A stretch of 64,000 nucleotides of DNA, taken from NCBI RefSeq assembly GCF_014353015.1, contig NZ_CP060704.1, forward strand, positions 3,435,001 to 3,499,000. The letters run 5' to 3'. A program made the translations under genes and the position numbers. How positions within the stretch are numbered: position 1 is the stretch's first letter; each line of letters starts with the position of its first letter. The stretch is from Chitinimonas koreensis. Its GTDB lineage: Bacteria; Pseudomonadota; Gammaproteobacteria; Burkholderiales; Chitinimonadaceae. Below are positions 62,590 through 64,000 of the stretch, piece after piece. The notes beneath the pieces are model-generated. The model was not told the DNA's origin and did no database searches. It worked only from the letters and a program-made list of their open reading frames with translations.

Positions 62590-63161
62590 CGGTGACAGCC
62601 CTCGCGCACCAGCCTCATCGTCTGCCCGGTCGGATTTCTGCGGCAATCCAATGCCATCTCGACCATGCCCTGTCATCACGTTGGATTCATCATGGGCAAA
62701 GGCCATCGAGGGCCCTCCCCGGAATGCGGCTCGTAGGCACCAGACCGGCCTTCCTGCCCGTTCGAAAAGTGTATTGAAGCACCGGTCGCCCAGCAAAGCC
62801 CAGCAGGTTCGATCCGGCTCATTCGAGAGCGGGGCCGAACTCATCTCCGGCGATAGGCCGGGCCACGCAGCCATATGGTCGGAGCCGTGACGTGACGGCG
62901 ACTCGAGCCGGCCCGGCTTGATTTTCCCTATGCGGTGCATTAGCACTGAACGACATTCGAACCGCAGACCGTCGAGCCGATCCAAGCCCGGCCGCGCGCA
63001 CGATCCCCGGCTCGCGAAGTCCATCCCCCTAGCCATCCGGACGCGGGTCGCCACGCGAACGCCGGCCTCGACCGGTTGCGAGCGGCACATGGCGCAGAAG
63101 CATCGCGCAGCGATCACCACCGGATCGATCGAATCCCATCCCCCACGACAGGAGTTTCAAC
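62590..63161. other. Intergenic region upstream of jetA
   Basis: 570 bp between the divergent jetA and SRPBCC genes. Open frames exist on both strands because of the high G+C, but none has protein-like composition or a ribosome site. I see no clear promoter box. Confidence 0.6.
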
Positions 63162-63608
63162 ATGGCAACCGGAACCGTCCGCCTCCACCGCGTGCTGCGC
63201 ACCAAACCCGAGAAGCTCTACCGCGCCTTCCTCGACGCGGCCGCGATGGCCAAGTGGCTGCCGCCCTACGGCTTCACCTGCACGGTCGACCACCTCGAGC
63301 CGACAGTGGGCGGCAGCTTCCGGATGTCGTTCGAGAACTTCTCGACCGGCCAGGCGCATTCCTTCGGCGGGCAGTACCTGAAGCTGGTGCCCGGCGAGCT
63401 GATCCAGTACACCGACAAGTTCGACGACCCGAACCTGCCGGGCGAGATCCTGGTCACGGTGACGCTGAAGGCCGTGTCGTGCGGGACCGAGCTGAACATC
63501 GAGCAGAGCGGGCTGCCGGAAGTGATCCCGGTCGAGATGTGCTACCTGGGCTGGCAGGAATCGCTGGCGCAGCTGGCGACGCTGGTGGAGCCCGATATTC
63601 CGGGCTGA
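63162..63608 (+). CDS. SRPBCC/AHSA1-family protein
   Basis: A 148-residue START/Bet v1-like protein of the AHSA1 group (SRPBCC superfamily): KPEKLYRAFLDAAAMAKWLPPYGF, the GGSFRMSFEN turn, and GWQESLAQLATLVEP as the closing helix. These proteins form a hydrophobic cavity and are often small-ligand-binding or Hsp90-activator-like. No specific ligand can be named. AGGAG lies upstream of the ATG. It is divergent from jetA and followed by a terminator. Confidence 0.9.
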   Translation: MATGTVRLHRVLRTKPEKLYRAFLDAAAMAKWLPPYGFTCTVDHLEPTVGGSFRMSFENFSTGQAHSFGGQYLKLVPGELIQYTDKFDDPNLPGEILVTVTLKAVSCGTELNIEQSGLPEVIPVEMCYLGWQESLAQLATLVEPDIPG

Positions 63609-63634
63609 CCGCGGCGCGGCAGTGCCTGCAAACG

Positions 63635-63661
63635 AAAGGGACGCGATTGTGCGTCCCTTTT
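63635..63661 (+). terminator. Rho-independent terminator after the SRPBCC gene
   Basis: AAAGGGACGC (63635-63644) pairs perfectly with GCGTCCCTTT (63651-63660), with a 6 bp loop and a short T run after the stem. It lies 27 bp after the stop. Confidence 0.8.
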
Positions 63662-63676
63662 CAATGGGGACTTACA

Positions 63677-63880
63677 TAAGTCCCTAAGCACACCGAGAGC
63701 CAATTAGCCCCGCTCCCGTGCACGGGAGAGGCACCCGTTTCTGCCATGCAGAAACGGGGAGGGGCGCCCGGCGTAGGGTGAGGGTTGGTTCTACGAAGAA
63801 CAGCCCTCATCCGGCCCTCCGGGCCACCTTCTCCCGCGCGCGGGAGAAGGATCGCGTGCGACTCGGCGGTTAGGGACTTA
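63677..63880. repeat. REP/MITE-like element with 11 bp terminal inverted repeats
   Basis: TAAGTCCCTAA at 63677-63687 is the exact reverse complement of TTAGGGACTTA at 63870-63880. Inside are the same palindromes as in the copy at 53.2 kb. Just outside the left end, GGGACTTA-CA-TAAGTCCC forms an 8 bp hairpin. It has no coding capacity. Confidence 0.8.
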
Positions 63881-64000
63881 AAGGGATAAATCCCTCTTCA
63901 TGGCGACCCTTGTACGTAGCCAGTGCTGCCACGCGACTACATCGCCAGCGTCGATGCTCAACCCAAAGCGATTGCCATCAGCACATAAGGCGGAGTTGTC
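63878..64000 (-). CDS. C-terminal fragment of an unidentified protein entering from the right edge
   Basis: Minus-strand frame open from the window edge to a TAA at 63878-63880. The last 40 residues read like real protein (CADGNRFGLSIDAGDVV, WQHWLRTRVAMKRDLSL) and G+C is lower than nearby. The stop codon falls inside the right inverted repeat of the neighbouring element, so the element may have supplied or altered the gene's end. The family is not recognised. Confidence 0.4.
   Translation of the reverse strand, partial: DNSALCADGNRFGLSIDAGDVVAWQHWLRTRVAMKRDLSL

Noticed and set aside
62590..63120. N-terminal extension of JetA to 63120
   Set aside because: The extra residues are not protein-like and the DUF3375 family normally begins at the chosen ATG.
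62918..63679. + strand open frame across the SRPBCC gene start
   Set aside because: It overlaps the SRPBCC gene out of frame and is rich in Arg and Pro with no domain.

Overview
This window is about 70% G+C, with dense, mostly leftward genes. It looks like a piece of a high-GC proteobacterial chromosome. A Chromobacteriaceae/Burkholderiales-type beta-proteobacterium is my best guess, and a Xanthomonadales-type organism cannot be excluded. Reasons are the gene families present (RlmN-like paralogue, TonB/TolA-like protein, CesT-type chaperone, GlxA-type regulator, Aer-like receptor), the G+C-biased codon use and the CCCTCTCCC/GGGAGAGGG palindromic repeats. No rRNA, tRNA, CRISPR array, transposase or phage gene was recognised.

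Layout. 1-10.8 kb holds assorted chromosomal genes: a hybrid histidine kinase cut by the left edge, a secreted protein of unknown role, an RlmN/Cfr-type radical SAM enzyme, an orphan type III secretion chaperone with its probable effector, a TonB/TolA-like protein, an ABM-fold monooxygenase divergent from a GlxA-type regulator, and a lower-GC patch with a DUF6210-like gene and an Ala/Tyr-repeat protein. 10.8-52.6 kb is one leftward biosynthetic gene cluster. In transcription order it reads: MbtH-like protein, NRPS1 (A-T-C-A-T-C/E-A-T), NRPS2 (C-A-T-C/E-A-T-C-A-T-Cy-A-T-Ox), NRPS3 (docking-C-A-T-TE), NRPS4/PKS (A-T-C-A-T-KS-KR-ACP-TE, with no AT), a repeat-filled gap, then a fatty-acid-hydroxylase-like membrane protein, PPTase, type II thioesterase, GSCFA protein, SGNH hydrolase and a TauD-type dioxygenase. 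52.6-53.6 kb is a non-coding, partly AT-rich promoter region. 53.6-55.2 kb is an Aer-like chemoreceptor. 55.4-62.6 kb holds a HipA-like remnant and a complete jetABCD (Wadjet) anti-plasmid operon. 63.2 kb has an SRPBCC protein, followed by a terminator, a small inverted-repeat element and a gene fragment at the right edge.

How the cluster may work. Ten-residue adenylation codes read by eye suggest this order: aromatic/Phe-like, Thr (D by a dual C/E domain), Ser, Thr (D), Arg, Pro-like, Cys (cyclised by Cy and oxidised to a thiazole by the fused Ox domain), then an unassigned residue, with release by the NRPS3 thioesterase. NRPS4 starts with its own A-T and ends with its own thioesterase. It may be a second short line (beta-branched aliphatic residue, Pro, one reduced ketide) or may feed a joint product. 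MbtH, PPTase and the stand-alone thioesterase support the carriers. The hydroxylase and dioxygenase are candidate tailoring enzymes. I see no exporter, regulator or trans-acting AT gene inside the window.

Reading caution. At least twelve reading-frame breaks occur in otherwise intact genes. Every one is repaired by adding exactly one base, and ten lie at runs of C on the + strand. They look like systematic under-counting of G/C runs, so the split genes are reported here as single genes.
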